In this document: positions 44,283-53,238 of the stretch, piece after piece
Position numbering within the stretch: position 1 is the first letter of the stretch
Layout of the letters: every line of letters starts with the position of its first letter
NCBI GenBank assembly: GCA_963695085.1
Contig: CAVOFV010000001.1
Span: forward strand, 124,001-188,000
Direction: 5' to 3'
Source of the DNA: SG8-30 sp963695085
GTDB lineage: Bacteria > Pseudomonadota > Gammaproteobacteria > Steroidobacterales > Steroidobacteraceae
DNA length: 64,000 bases
Notes under the pieces: generated by a model
The model's input: the letters and a program-made list of their open reading frames with translations, nothing else
What the model was told of the DNA's origin: nothing
Database searches by the model: none
Made by a program: the position numbers and the translations under genes

Positions 44283-45358
44283 GTGTGACGCCGCTCGAAA
44301 TCCGTCATGAAGGAGACCAGCGCCGCGACACCGTCCATGGGCATCGCGTTGTACAGGCTGGCGCGCAGGCCGCCTACCGAGCGATGACCCTCGAGGTTGA
44401 GCAGTCCTTCCCTGGCGGCTTCGCCTAGGAACACTTTCTCGAGCTCCGGCCGGTCGATGCTGAACGGCACATTCATCCAGGACCGGCAGCCAGCATCGAC
44501 GTGGTTGTCGAACAGCACCGACTTGTCTATCGCAGCGTACAGCAGTTCGGCCTTGGCGCGATTGCGTTCCGCCATCACCTTCAGGCCTCCCTGGCGCTTG
44601 AGCCACTGGAACACGAGCCCCGCAACGTACCAGCTGAAGGTCGGCGGCGTATTGAGCATCGACTCCGCCTCCGCCACGGCCCGATAGTCGAGGACCCGCG
44701 GCGTACCCGGCCTGGCCCGGCCGAGCAGCTCGTCGCGGACGATGACCACGGTGAGTCCCGCTGGCCCGATGTTCTTCTGGGCGCCCGCATAAATGATCCC
44801 GAACCGCTCTACGGCAAGCGGCCGGGACAGCAGCGTGGACGAGAAATCACCCACCAGCGGCAGGTCGCCGCTGTCGGGAATGTAGGGGAACTCCACGCCG
44901 CCGATGGTCTCGTTGGCGGTGTAGTGCAGATAGGTCGCGCCAGGCGTGGCACGCAGTGAACGGCGATCCGGCACCGACGTATAACCGCTGGCCGCTTGGT
45001 CCGCGATCTGATTGACCCGCAGGTAGCCGGTCGCTTCCTCGATGGCCTTCTGCGACCAGTGGCCGGTGCAGAGATAGTCCGCCATTGCGTCCGGGCCAGC
45101 GAGGTTCATCGGCACCGCGGCGAATTGCGCCGTCGCGCCGCCCTGCAGAAACAGCACCCTGAAGTGGCCCGGGATGCCCAGCAACTCGCGCAGGTCCGCC
45201 TCCGCCTCGCGCGCCACGCCAAGGAAGGAACTGCCGCGGTGGCTGATTTCCATCACCGAGGCGCCGCCGCCGCGCCAGTCGGTCAGTTCGTCGCGCGCCT
45301 GCTCCAGCACTTCGAGCGGCAACATGGCGGGCCCGGACGAGAAGTTGTACGCGCGCAT
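44279..45358 (-). CDS. serC: Phosphoserine aminotransferase
   Basis: A 359-residue PLP enzyme that converts phosphohydroxypyruvate to phosphoserine in serine synthesis, and acts in PLP synthesis with PdxB. It starts with the typical YNFSSGPAMLPLEVLEQARDEL, has FLQGGATAQFAAVPMNL, the cofactor lysine in YAGAQKNIGPAGLTVVIV and HRSVGGLRASLYNAMP near the end. The length is typical. It lies 46 bases after gyrA on the same strand and overlaps pheA by 4 bases. Confidence 0.96.
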   Translation of the reverse strand: MRAYNFSSGPAMLPLEVLEQARDELTDWRGGGASVMEISHRGSSFLGVAREAEADLRELLGIPGHFRVLFLQGGATAQFAAVPMNLAGPDAMADYLCTGHWSQKAIEEATGYLRVNQIADQAASGYTSVPDRRSLRATPGATYLHYTANETIGGVEFPYIPDSGDLPLVGDFSSTLLSRPLAVERFGIIYAGAQKNIGPAGLTVVIVRDELLGRARPGTPRVLDYRAVAEAESMLNTPPTFSWYVAGLVFQWLKRQGGLKVMAERNRAKAELLYAAIDKSVLFDNHVDAGCRSWMNVPFSIDRPELEKVFLGEAAREGLLNLEGHRSVGGLRASLYNAMPMDGVAALVSFMTDFERRHT

Positions 45359-45404
45359 GCTCGTGCCGTCCTGCCCTACTCGCTGCCCACGCCGCGGCTC
45401 CCGG

Positions 45405-47957
45405 TCACTCGTCGCTTTCGTCGTCGTCGTCGCTGTCCGCTGCGACCCGTTCAACGCTGACCAGCGTCCCGCCCTCTTCGAGCCGCATGATCCGCACACC
45501 CTGGGTGTTGCGCCCCAGCACGGAAATCTCGGCGACGGCTACGCGCACCAGCGTGCCCGTCGAGTTGATCAGCATGATCTCGTCATCCGGCAGCACCTGC
45601 AGCGCGCCGACCATCGAGCCGTTGCGCTCGCTGGTCTGCATGGCGATGACGCCCTTGCCGCCACGGCCATGCACGGGAAATTCGTCGACACTGGTCAGCT
45701 TGCCGTAGCCACGCTCCGAGACCGTCAGCACCCGCCCTTCGCCCAGCACGATCAGCGACGTCACGCGCTGGCCGCGCGCCAGCCTGATGCCGCGCACGCC
45801 GGCTGCCTCGCGGCCCATGGCCCGGACTTTTTCTTCGGTGAAGCGGACGCCCTGACCGTCGGTCGTCGCCAGGAAGATCTCGCGCTGCCCATCGGTCAGC
45901 GCGACGCCGACCAGGCGGTCGTCCGCGCCCAGCCGGATGGCGATGATGCCGGTCGAACGCGGGTGCGAGAAGGCTGGCAGCGGCGTCTTCTTGACCGTGC
46001 CGCTCGCGGTCGCCATGAACACGTACTGCCCTTCCGCGTATTCGCGGACCGGCAGCAGCGCGGTGATACGCTCCCCTTCCTCGAGTTGCAGCAGGTTGAC
46101 GATCGGCTTGCCGCGCGAGCCGCGGCTGGCCACCGGGATCTGCCACACCTTGAGCCAGTAGCACCGGCCGAGCGTCGAGAAGCACAGCACAGTGTCGTGA
46201 CTGTGGGCGACGAACAGCATGTCGATGAAGTCCTCGTCCTTGACCGAGGTCGCCATCTTGCCCTTGCCGCCGCGTCGCTGCGCCTCGTAAGTCGTGACCG
46301 GTTGCGACTTCGCGTAGCCGGCATGTGACAGCGTGACGACCACGTCCTGCCGCTCGATCAGGTCCTCGATGGTGACGTCTTCCTGGTCGGCGCAGATCTC
46401 GGTGCGGCGCGGATCCGCGTAGGCCTGCTTGATTTCCTGCAGCTCCGCGCGGATCACCTCGAGCAGCCGTTGCGGCCTGCCGAGGATGTCGCCAAGCTCG
46501 CGAATGAGGTTCAGCAACTCGCCGAACTCGGCGACGATCTTGTCCTGTTCGAGACCGGTCAGCCGGTTGAGGCGAAGATCGAGAATGGCCTGGGCCTGCG
46601 TCTCGCTGAGGCGGTAGGTCCCGCCGATCAGGCCCGTCTCGTCGCCGAGGCCCGCCGGCCGCGTCGAAATCTCGCCCGCCCGTGCGAGCATGGCCGGCAC
46701 GACGCCCGGACCCCAGGCCCGCGCAACCAGCGCGGCCTTCGCCTCGGCCGGTGACGGCGACGCCTTGATGGTCGCGATCATCTCGTCGATGTTCGCCAGC
46801 GCCACCGCAAGCCCTTCCAGGACATGCGCGCGATCGCGCGCCTTGCCGAGGTCGTGAACGGTGCGGCGCGTGACCACTTCACGGCGGTGCCGGAGAAACG
46901 CCTCCAGCATCTCCTTCAGCGACAGCAGCTTCGGCTGGCCATCCACCAGCGCGACCATGTTCATGCCGAACACGGTCTCCATCGGCGTCATCTTGAACAA
47001 CTGGTTGAGCACCAGTTCCGCGCTCTCGTTGCGCTTCAGCTCGATGACGACCCGCAGACCATCCTTGTCCGACTCGTCGCGCAGTTCCGAAATGCCCTCG
47101 ATCGTCTTGGCCCGCACCAGGTCGGCGATCCGCTCCAGCAGGCGCGCCTTGTTGACCTGGTAGGGCAACTCGGTCACGACGATCGCCTGGCGGCCCTTCT
47201 CGTCGATCTCCTCGAACTGCGTGCGCGCCCGGATCCATACGCGGCCGCGGCCGGTCTTGTACGCCAGCACGATCTCGGCCGAGCCGTTGATGATGCCGGC
47301 CGTCGGGAAGTCCGGTCCCGGCACCAGCTGCATGAGCTCGATCAGGCCCAGTTCCGGGTTGGCGATCAGCGCAATACAGGCGTCAACGATCTCGCCGAGA
47401 TTGTGCGGAGGGATGTTGGTCGCCATGCCGACTGCGATGCCGGCCGAGCCGTTGATCAGCAGGTTCGGCGCGCGCGACGGCAGGACGGTCGGCTCCTGCT
47501 CGTTGTTGTCGTAATTCGGGACGAAGTCGACGGTGTCCTTCTCGATGTCCAGCAACAGCTCGTGGGCGAGGCGCGACATGCGCACTTCGGTGTAACGCAT
47601 CGCCGCCGCCGCATCGCCGTCGACCGAGCCGAAGTTGCCCTGCCCGTCCACCAGCAGGTAGCGCATCGAGAACGACTGCGCCATGCGGACGATCGTGTCG
47701 TAAACGGCCGTGTCGCCGTGCGGATGGTACTTGCCGATGACGTCGCCGACGATGCGCGCCGACTTCTTGTAGGGCTTGTTCCATTCGTTGCCGAGTTCGC
47801 GCATCGCGAACAGCACGCGGCGATGGACCGGCTTGAGCCCGTCCCGGACATCCGGCAGCGCGCGGCCCACGATCACGCTCATCGCGTAATCGAGGTAGGA
47901 CTTGCGCATTTCGTCTTCGAGATTGACGTGCAGGATTTCGCGCGCGAATTCGTTCAT
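45405..47957 (-). CDS. gyrA: DNA gyrase subunit A
   Basis: An 850-residue subunit of the type II topoisomerase that negatively supercoils DNA. The catalytic tyrosine is Tyr122 in MRYTEVRM. The quinolone region reads HPHGDTAVYDTIV, with Thr at 83 (Escherichia coli numbering holds exactly) and Asp at 87. The N-terminal winged-helix and tower domains are complete. The C-terminal beta-pinwheel has the GyrA box QRRGGKGK near residue 560. The acidic tail (DSDDDDESDE) is typical. It ends with a good operon link to serC. The ATG has no strong ribosome binding site. Confidence 0.97.
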   Translation of the reverse strand: MNEFAREILHVNLEDEMRKSYLDYAMSVIVGRALPDVRDGLKPVHRRVLFAMRELGNEWNKPYKKSARIVGDVIGKYHPHGDTAVYDTIVRMAQSFSMRYLLVDGQGNFGSVDGDAAAAMRYTEVRMSRLAHELLLDIEKDTVDFVPNYDNNEQEPTVLPSRAPNLLINGSAGIAVGMATNIPPHNLGEIVDACIALIANPELGLIELMQLVPGPDFPTAGIINGSAEIVLAYKTGRGRVWIRARTQFEEIDEKGRQAIVVTELPYQVNKARLLERIADLVRAKTIEGISELRDESDKDGLRVVIELKRNESAELVLNQLFKMTPMETVFGMNMVALVDGQPKLLSLKEMLEAFLRHRREVVTRRTVHDLGKARDRAHVLEGLAVALANIDEMIATIKASPSPAEAKAALVARAWGPGVVPAMLARAGEISTRPAGLGDETGLIGGTYRLSETQAQAILDLRLNRLTGLEQDKIVAEFGELLNLIRELGDILGRPQRLLEVIRAELQEIKQAYADPRRTEICADQEDVTIEDLIERQDVVVTLSHAGYAKSQPVTTYEAQRRGGKGKMATSVKDEDFIDMLFVAHSHDTVLCFSTLGRCYWLKVWQIPVASRGSRGKPIVNLLQLEEGERITALLPVREYAEGQYVFMATASGTVKKTPLPAFSHPRSTGIIAIRLGADDRLVGVALTDGQREIFLATTDGQGVRFTEEKVRAMGREAAGVRGIRLARGQRVTSLIVLGEGRVLTVSERGYGKLTSVDEFPVHGRGGKGVIAMQTSERNGSMVGALQVLPDDEIMLINSTGTLVRVAVAEISVLGRNTQGVRIMRLEEGGTLVSVERVAADSDDDDESDE

Positions 47958-48273
47958 TTAGGGGTGCGGACTGCTGGGCCGGTGCCGCCTCTTGCGGGGC
48001 GACGAACGGCGTTGTTGTGGGAGGCAAATTCTACCACACCGACACCACGCATAACCCTAGTTTTTCAGCAGCTTGCGGCATGGGGACGGGCCTCCGCCCG
48101 GGGCTCCAGAAGCGCCTCCGCCGGGGCCGCCGGATGCCCGGTCCCGGATCGCCGGGGGCGGGCCCCGGGAACCGCTGCCCGAATCGGTCCGGCATCCGGC
48201 CCGCAGGTTCTGCCACCGCGACGGGTGACGGCCGCGCTGGCCGCGGGCTGCCCAATCGCGGGACAATGCCCGA
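47958..48273. other. Divergent region between gyrA and ubiG
   Basis: These 316 bases hold no gene I can support. The gyrA-proximal part contains the probable gyrA promoter. The ubiG-proximal part (48080-48270) is extremely GC-rich, with several short palindromes such as GCCCCGGG and CCGCGG, and ends in AATGCCCGA directly before the ubiG ATG without an obvious ribosome binding site. Confidence 0.4.
48028..48033 (-). promoter_or_regulatory. Likely -10 element of gyrA
   Basis: On the minus strand TGGTAGAAT reads as an extended -10 (TG-n-TAGAAT, five of six to TATAAT), about 70 bases upstream of the gyrA ATG. The -35 region 17 bases further up is poor, as is common with extended -10 promoters. 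The transcript would begin near 48020. Confidence 0.45.
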
Positions 48274-48993
48274 ATGAATCGACCCGACAATGCCGATGCC
48301 GGCGAACTCGCTCGCTTCGACGCCATGGCACCGCGCTGGTGGGACGAGCACGGCGAGTTCAAGGCGCTGCACGACCTGAACCCGGTGCGCCTCGAATTCA
48401 TCGAGGCGCGCGCTCCGTTGCCAGGACTCCGCGTGCTGGACGTCGGCTGCGGCGGCGGCCTGCTTGCGGAAGCCATGGCGCAGCGCGGCGCCGTCGTGAC
48501 CGGGATCGACCTGGCGGCCCGGCCGCTGGAGGTTGCACGGCTGCACGCGATGGAGTCAGGCGTCGAGGTGGATTATCAGCGCAGCGCGGCGGAACCCTTC
48601 GCCGCGCAGCATGCCGGGACATACGACGTCGTCACCTGTCTCGAGATGCTGGAGCATGTACCCGACCCCGGCGCCGTCATGACGGCCCTCGCTCAACTGG
48701 TGCGGCCGGGCGGCCATGTGATGTGCTCCACGATCAACCGCGGGCCGAAGGCCTTCGCGCTCGCTATCGTCGGCGCGGAGTACCTGCTGAGGCTGCTGCC
48801 GAGGGGCACGCACGAGTACCAGAAGTTCATACGGCCCTCCGAACTGGCGCGGTTCGGGCGCGACGCGGGGCTGCGGCTCGTCGAACTGGCGGGCCTCGAC
48901 TACAACCCGTTCACCCGCGCGGCGCGGGTCACGCGTGACACCTCCGTCAATTACCTGGCCCACTTCACCCGGCCCGGGCCGGCTGCGCGTTGA
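48274..48993 (+). CDS. ubiG: Ubiquinone biosynthesis O-methyltransferase
   Basis: A 239-residue SAM-dependent methyltransferase that carries out both O-methylations in ubiquinone synthesis. It shows the substrate-side start RFDAMAPRWWDEHGEFKALHDLNPVRLEFI, SAM motif I VLDVGCGGGLLAEAMA, motif II TCLEMLEHVPDP, and the membrane-contact segment NRGPKAFALAIVGAEYLLRLLPRGTHEYQKFIRPSEL. The ending LDYNPFTRAARVTRDTSVNYLAHF is typical. The gene is divergent from gyrA, a classical gammaproteobacterial arrangement. Its stop overlaps the start of the next gene as TGATG. Confidence 0.96.
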   Translation: MNRPDNADAGELARFDAMAPRWWDEHGEFKALHDLNPVRLEFIEARAPLPGLRVLDVGCGGGLLAEAMAQRGAVVTGIDLAARPLEVARLHAMESGVEVDYQRSAAEPFAAQHAGTYDVVTCLEMLEHVPDPGAVMTALAQLVRPGGHVMCSTINRGPKAFALAIVGAEYLLRLLPRGTHEYQKFIRPSELARFGRDAGLRLVELAGLDYNPFTRAARVTRDTSVNYLAHFTRPGPAAR

Positions 48994-49670
48994 TGGCGCT
49001 TCGAGCGCTACCCGCTGCGGTACTGTTCGACCTGGACGGCACGCTGCTCGACACCGCTCCCGACATGGCCGCGGCCTTCAACGCGTTGCGGCATGCAGAG
49101 GGACTGGCGCCACTGCCCTTTGCGGCGATCCGACCGCACGTCTCGCACGGCGCCCTGCGACTGATCGAGGTCGGGTTCGGCTGCACGTCCGGTCCACGCT
49201 TCGAGGAACTGCGCGGCCGCTTCCTCGCCATCTATCGCGCCGACATCGCGACCCACACGCGGCCGTTCGACGGGCTGCTTGCCTTGCTTGATCGCCTGGA
49301 GCAGGAGAGGATCGCGTGGGGAATAGTCACCAACAAGCCAGGCTGGCTGACCGTCCCGCTGCTGGCCGCCGTCGGCCTCGATGTGCGGGCCGGCTGTATC
49401 GTCAGCGGCGACACCGTCGCCCAGCGCAAGCCGCACCCACTGCCGCTGCTGCACGCTGCGCAGCTGCTCGCTTGCGAGCCTCGTGACTGCGTCTACGTCG
49501 GCGACGCCGAGCGTGACGTGGTTGCCGGCCGGGCCGCCGGCATGCGCACAGTGGTGGCGGCCTTCGGCTATCTGGGCGAGGATGACGATCCGGCCAGCTG
49601 GGGCCCGGACGCGATCATGTCCCGGCCGCAGCAGCTCTTTGAATGGCTCGGGCTGACACAGGAGGCGTGA
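48993..49670 (+). CDS. HAD phosphatase (MupP or phosphoglycolate phosphatase)
   Basis: A 225-residue haloacid dehalogenase-like phosphatase. It has motif I FDLDGTLLDTAPDM, motif II in GIVTNKPGW, the lysine in QRKPHPLPLL and motif IV in VYVGDAERDVVAGRAAGM. The sequence class fits Gph (2-phosphoglycolate phosphatase). The place, directly after ubiG and before yciK, is that of MupP in pseudomonads, which dephosphorylates N-acetylmuramic acid 6-phosphate in cell wall recycling. The two cannot be separated by eye, so no symbol is given. It overlaps the ubiG stop (TGATG) and is co-translated. Confidence 0.88.
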   Translation: MALRALPAAVLFDLDGTLLDTAPDMAAAFNALRHAEGLAPLPFAAIRPHVSHGALRLIEVGFGCTSGPRFEELRGRFLAIYRADIATHTRPFDGLLALLDRLEQERIAWGIVTNKPGWLTVPLLAAVGLDVRAGCIVSGDTVAQRKPHPLPLLHAAQLLACEPRDCVYVGDAERDVVAGRAAGMRTVVAAFGYLGEDDDPASWGPDAIMSRPQQLFEWLGLTQEA

Positions 49671-49677
49671 TCCCGAC

Positions 49678-50949
49678 ATGGACATCATGATGGTCTTGCT
49701 GGCTGCCGCCGCAGTGACCCTGGCGTTCAGCGCCGGCTGGTGGCTCGGACGGTGCGGCAGGGCCGCACTCGAAACCGAAGTGGCGGTCCTCGAGGAGCGG
49801 CTGAACGCCGGCCGCGAAATGCAGGCCGAACGCGACGTGCTGCTGGAGCAGGCCATGCAGCAACTCGACCTGCGGTTTCACGACATCGCCGGGCAGACGC
49901 TCAAGGACAACAGCGAACACTTCCTGCGGCTGGCGCGCGAGAGCCTCGGCCAGCACCACGGCGTCGCCGAGGGTGCCCTGAAGGAGCGTGAACAGGCCAT
50001 CAGCAACCTCGTCAAGCCGATCCAGGACAGCCTGGCCCGCACCACCGAGACGCTGCGCGAAATCGAGGGCGCCCGACAGCGCGACTTCGGCAGCCTGCGC
50101 CAGTACCTCAACGACATGCGGGAGTCGCACGCGTCGCTGCAACGCGAGACGCAGAACCTGGTCAAGGCGCTGTCGAAACCGCAGGTGCGCGGACAGTGGG
50201 GCGAGATCACGCTCAGGAGGCTGGTGGAACTGGCCGGCATGACCAATCACTGCGACTTCGAGGAGCAGGTCCACGTGGCCGGCGAGGATGGCGCCATCAG
50301 GCCGGACATGATCATCCACATGCCCGATGGCCGGGACCTCGTGGTGGACGTGAAGACGCCGCTCGATGCGTACCTGTCCGCGATCGAGGCGACGTCCGAT
50401 CACGCGCGCGACCAGGCGCTGAAGCGCCATGCGCAACACGTCTCCGAGCGCGTCAAGCTGTTGTCCTCCAAGAACTACGCCGCGCAGTTCCCGAGCGCGC
50501 CACAGTTCGTGATCCTGTTCGTGCCGGGCGACCAGTTCCTGTCCGCGGCGCTCGACCAGCAGCCGGAGCTGCTGGAGAACGCCATGCGCAACGGCGTGAT
50601 CCTGGCGACGCCGTCCAGTTTCGTTGCAATGTTGAAGGCCGTGCACTACGGCTGGCAGAACGTGCGCCTGGCGGAGGGTGCGGAACAGATCCGCAAGCTC
50701 GCCGAGGACCTGTACAACCGCGTCGGCGTGTTCCGCAATCACCTGGGACGCCTCGGCGCGGAACTGGAGTCCAGCGTCAGGACCTACAACAAGGCGGTCG
50801 GATCCCTGGAGCGCAACGTCTTGCCCGGTGCACGCAAGTTCACCGAACTCGGCGTGCGCAGCGACCGGACCATCGACCCCCTCGAGGACATCGGCACGGC
50901 GGTGCGTCCGGTACAGGCGGCGCTGCCCGACAGCGAGGCGGATGAGTGA
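49678..50949 (+). CDS. rmuC: DNA recombination protein RmuC
   Basis: A 423-residue protein with an N-terminal membrane anchor (MVLLAAAAVTLAFSAGWWLG), a coiled-coil part (residues about 30-150) and the RmuC nuclease-like domain (VRGQWGEITLRRLVELAGMTNHCDFEEQ ... RPDMIIHMPDGRDLVVDVKTPLDAYL), which has the D-x-n-D-x-K type of the PD-(D/E)XK fold. RmuC limits recombination at inverted repeats and helps defend against some phage DNA. The gene sits between the phosphatase and yciK, 7 bases after the first and overlapping the second, so it is within this operon; in many genomes the ubiG-phosphatase-yciK trio has no rmuC in it. Confidence 0.92.
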   Translation: MDIMMVLLAAAAVTLAFSAGWWLGRCGRAALETEVAVLEERLNAGREMQAERDVLLEQAMQQLDLRFHDIAGQTLKDNSEHFLRLARESLGQHHGVAEGALKEREQAISNLVKPIQDSLARTTETLREIEGARQRDFGSLRQYLNDMRESHASLQRETQNLVKALSKPQVRGQWGEITLRRLVELAGMTNHCDFEEQVHVAGEDGAIRPDMIIHMPDGRDLVVDVKTPLDAYLSAIEATSDHARDQALKRHAQHVSERVKLLSSKNYAAQFPSAPQFVILFVPGDQFLSAALDQQPELLENAMRNGVILATPSSFVAMLKAVHYGWQNVRLAEGAEQIRKLAEDLYNRVGVFRNHLGRLGAELESSVRTYNKAVGSLERNVLPGARKFTELGVRSDRTIDPLEDIGTAVRPVQAALPDSEADE

Positions 50950-51704
50950 TCGCCCTGCCCGACCTGAAGACCTACCGGCCGGCCGCGGCGCTGCACGCCG
51001 GGCGGATCATCGTCGTCACTGGCGCCGGCGCCGGCATCGGCCGCGCCCTCGCCAAGGCGCTGGCGGCAAGCGGCGCCACCGTGGGCCTGCTCGGCAGGAC
51101 GGTCCACAAGCTGGAGACCGTGTATGACGAAATCACGGCTGCCGGCCACCCGCAGCCGGCGCTGCTGCCGTTCAACCTGGAGACGGCGACGGCGGCCGAG
51201 TACGACGCGCTGCACAAGGCGTTGCAGGACGAATTCGGGCGCGTCGACGGACTCGCGCACCTGGCCGGGATCCTCGGCACGAGAAGCCCGCTCGAGCACT
51301 ACGACGTGCCGACCTGGTGTCGAGTGCTGCACGTCAACCTTACCGCCGGGTTCATCCTGACCCAGGCGCTGCTGCCCCTGTTCAGGCAGTCCGCGGATGC
51401 CTCGGTCGTGTTCGCGTCCAGCGGCCTTGGACGGCGCGGTCAGGCGTATTGGGGCGCTTACGCGGCGTCAAAGTTCGGCATCGAGGGCCTGATGCAGGTA
51501 CTGGCGGCCGAGGTGCAGGATACGACTCGAATCCGCTGCAACAGCGTCAATCCGGGCCCGGTGCGCACCAATATGCGCCTGCAGGCCTTCCCTGCCGAGG
51601 ACCGCAGCCTGTTGCCCGGGCCTGAAGACGTGCTTGGTCCCTTCCTGTTCCTGCTTGGCCCCGACGGCTGCAACGTCAACGGCCGCGCGCTCGACTGCCA
51701 GTAG
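50946..51704 (+). CDS. yciK: YciK family short-chain dehydrogenase
   Basis: A 252-residue SDR oxidoreductase with unknown substrate. The NAD(P) site is VVTGAGAGIGRALAKALAASGA, the active site is formed by Ser in VFASSGLGRRG and Y-x3-K in YWGAYAASKFG, and the ending (DVLGPFLFLLGPDGCNVNGRALDCQ) fits the YciK group. The GTG start overlaps the rmuC stop as GTGA. Its place beside ubiG is conserved in Gammaproteobacteria. Confidence 0.92.
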   Translation: MIALPDLKTYRPAAALHAGRIIVVTGAGAGIGRALAKALAASGATVGLLGRTVHKLETVYDEITAAGHPQPALLPFNLETATAAEYDALHKALQDEFGRVDGLAHLAGILGTRSPLEHYDVPTWCRVLHVNLTAGFILTQALLPLFRQSADASVVFASSGLGRRGQAYWGAYAASKFGIEGLMQVLAAEVQDTTRIRCNSVNPGPVRTNMRLQAFPAEDRSLLPGPEDVLGPFLFLLGPDGCNVNGRALDCQ

Positions 51705-52389
51705 CCCGGCCAGCCTCTGCAGCAGCGCTGCCGGTGGCACAGCGTTGCGCCAATGGGCAGCCGGCACAGCATGGGCGGGCCCGGCAATGGGCCTTGCCGT
51801 GCGCCACGATCAGCGCGTGAAACTCGCCGAGTTCGCTCACGCGACCCGACAGGTTGGCGGTTACCCATCGGTGGACCGACGCGTACCGGGCCGCTAGGCG
51901 GTGGCGGTTCAGCCAGCCGAGACGCGACAGCAAGCGGATCGAATAGGCGTCGGCCACGAACACCGGCCGCGCGTACGCGTACAAGAGTATTGCATCGGCC
52001 GTCTCGGGTCCGACGCCGTGCACGTCGAGTAGTTGCCGACGCAGGAGACCGGTGTCGAGCCTGGCGAGTCGCACCGGTCCACCGGCGCGCCGCAGGTAGC
52101 TGCCAAGCGCCGCCAGCCGGCGGGCCTTGCTGCGGTGGTTGCCGCAGGGCTGGATCAGGCCGGCGAGCGTCGCCTGGCCCGCCTCGGCAAAGCGCGGCCA
52201 TGTCAGCCGGCGGGCGCGACGCAGGCGCCCGATCGCGGCGGCCGCCACGGGCCACTGGGTACGTTGCGTGAGGATGGCGCCGGCCATCACCTCGAGCCGG
52301 GTGCGGGCGGGCCACCATCGTTGCGGCCCGTAGTGCGCCAGCAACGTGGCCAGCAGCCACTCGAGATCAGCGGCGCGGTGACCTGCCAC
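51676..52389 (-). CDS. Endonuclease III-like HhH-GPD DNA glycosylase
   Basis: A 237-residue base excision repair protein of the HhH-GPD superfamily. It has a helix-hairpin-helix LLDVHGVGPETADAILLYA, the catalytic aspartate in VFVADAYSIRLL, and a four-cysteine iron-sulfur loop C-x5-C-x2-C-x5-C (CRARPCCAGCPLAQRC). The position of the endonuclease III lyase lysine in the hairpin (GVGxKT) is Glu here (GPET), so it is probably a monofunctional glycosylase, as in MagIII-like alkyl-purine glycosylases. The start is placed at GTG 52389, with 23 bases of overlap with the rluB-like gene; a longer N-terminus is possible but lies over rluB. It overlaps the end of yciK (convergent) by 29 bases. Confidence 0.82.
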   Translation of the reverse strand: MAGHRAADLEWLLATLLAHYGPQRWWPARTRLEVMAGAILTQRTQWPVAAAAIGRLRRARRLTWPRFAEAGQATLAGLIQPCGNHRSKARRLAALGSYLRRAGGPVRLARLDTGLLRRQLLDVHGVGPETADAILLYAYARPVFVADAYSIRLLSRLGWLNRHRLAARYASVHRWVTANLSGRVSELGEFHALIVAHGKAHCRARPCCAGCPLAQRCATGSAAAEAGRATGSRARGR

Positions 52390-53212
52390 GGCTACCTGGT
52401 GCCGCGCGCTCGCGCTTGCCGGGCCGGGCCTTGCGCGGACGTGCGCCGCCTGCGGCGGCCCGGCCAGCTGGACGTGGCAGCCCGGCGAGGTCGTGCAGCG
52501 CGCCCAGTTCACCCTCGGTCAGCTGGCGATGACAACCACGCGCCAGTGAGCGGTCCATGGCAATGGAACCCAGGCGCGTGCGCAGGATGCGATTGGCTTC
52601 CAGGCCACAGTCCTCGAAGACCCGCTTGAGGTCGCGCGGCCGCAGGCCGGCGCCGGCCACGTCGGCCCAGCGGTTGGCCGCCTCGCCACCCGCGCACTGC
52701 AGCGCCTTGATGCGGCCGCGCACTGCCGGGTCGCGCTCGGCGGCGGCAAGCACCTCGGGAATGCGCTGCTCGGTGAACTCGCCGCGCAGGCGCACGCTGA
52801 ACTCCGCGGGCAACGTGTCCGCGTGACCCATCAGCGCCGCTGCAAGCTGGCCGTCGTTGACGAACAACTCCAGTCCGCCCTCGCCGAGGCCCATCGGGCA
52901 AATCGGAATCCAGCGCCCGGACGCCGGGCGCGGCAGTCTCGCTATCGAGCTGCGCTCCGTGCCCTCGACGGCCGAACGCAGGCCTTCCTGTGCCGGCCGG
53001 TGGTAGACGAGCGCCGCCGGACGCAGCTCCCGGTCCCAATGCAGTCGCAACTTGCGGCCGTCGAGCCGCACGTCGTTGCGCGGCCCGATGGACTGGCCGG
53101 GCGTCGCCACCGTACCGTCAATCGTGATGCGCCCCTCGCTGATCCAGCCCTCCACCTCGCGCCGCGAGCCTATGCCGCGCGCTGACAGGACCTTCTGGAT
53201 GCGTTCTTTCAT
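52367..53212 (-). CDS. RluB-like pseudouridine synthase lacking the catalytic motif
   Basis: A 281-residue protein in the place of rluB, the 23S rRNA pseudouridine synthase. The N-terminal S4 RNA-binding domain is normal (MKERIQKVLSARGIGSRREVEGWISEGRITIDG). In the synthase domain, the family motif G-R-L-D-x-N-T-S-G-L-L-L-F-T-N-D-G, with its catalytic Asp, is replaced by CPMGLGEGGLELFVNDG: the flanks (GRWI before, ELFVNDGQLA after) align, but the Asp is Gly. Other regions are also degenerate, though later parts (LRPRDLKRVFEDCGLEANRILRTRLGSI) stay recognisable. The C-terminus is arginine-rich, as in RluB. It is likely without synthase activity and may only bind RNA. It lies 26 bases after scpB on the same strand. 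Confidence 0.8.
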   Translation of the reverse strand: MKERIQKVLSARGIGSRREVEGWISEGRITIDGTVATPGQSIGPRNDVRLDGRKLRLHWDRELRPAALVYHRPAQEGLRSAVEGTERSSIARLPRPASGRWIPICPMGLGEGGLELFVNDGQLAAALMGHADTLPAEFSVRLRGEFTEQRIPEVLAAAERDPAVRGRIKALQCAGGEAANRWADVAGAGLRPRDLKRVFEDCGLEANRILRTRLGSIAMDRSLARGCHRQLTEGELGALHDLAGLPRPAGRAAAGGARPRKARPGKRERAAPGSRGRSPRR

Positions 53213-53238
53213 GAACAGGCTGCGGCCATGAGCCGCAT

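Noticed and set aside
48057..48476. Minus-strand frame of about 139 codons between gyrA and ubiG
   Set aside because: It overlaps ubiG on the opposite strand, has a shadow-like composition and no ribosome binding site.
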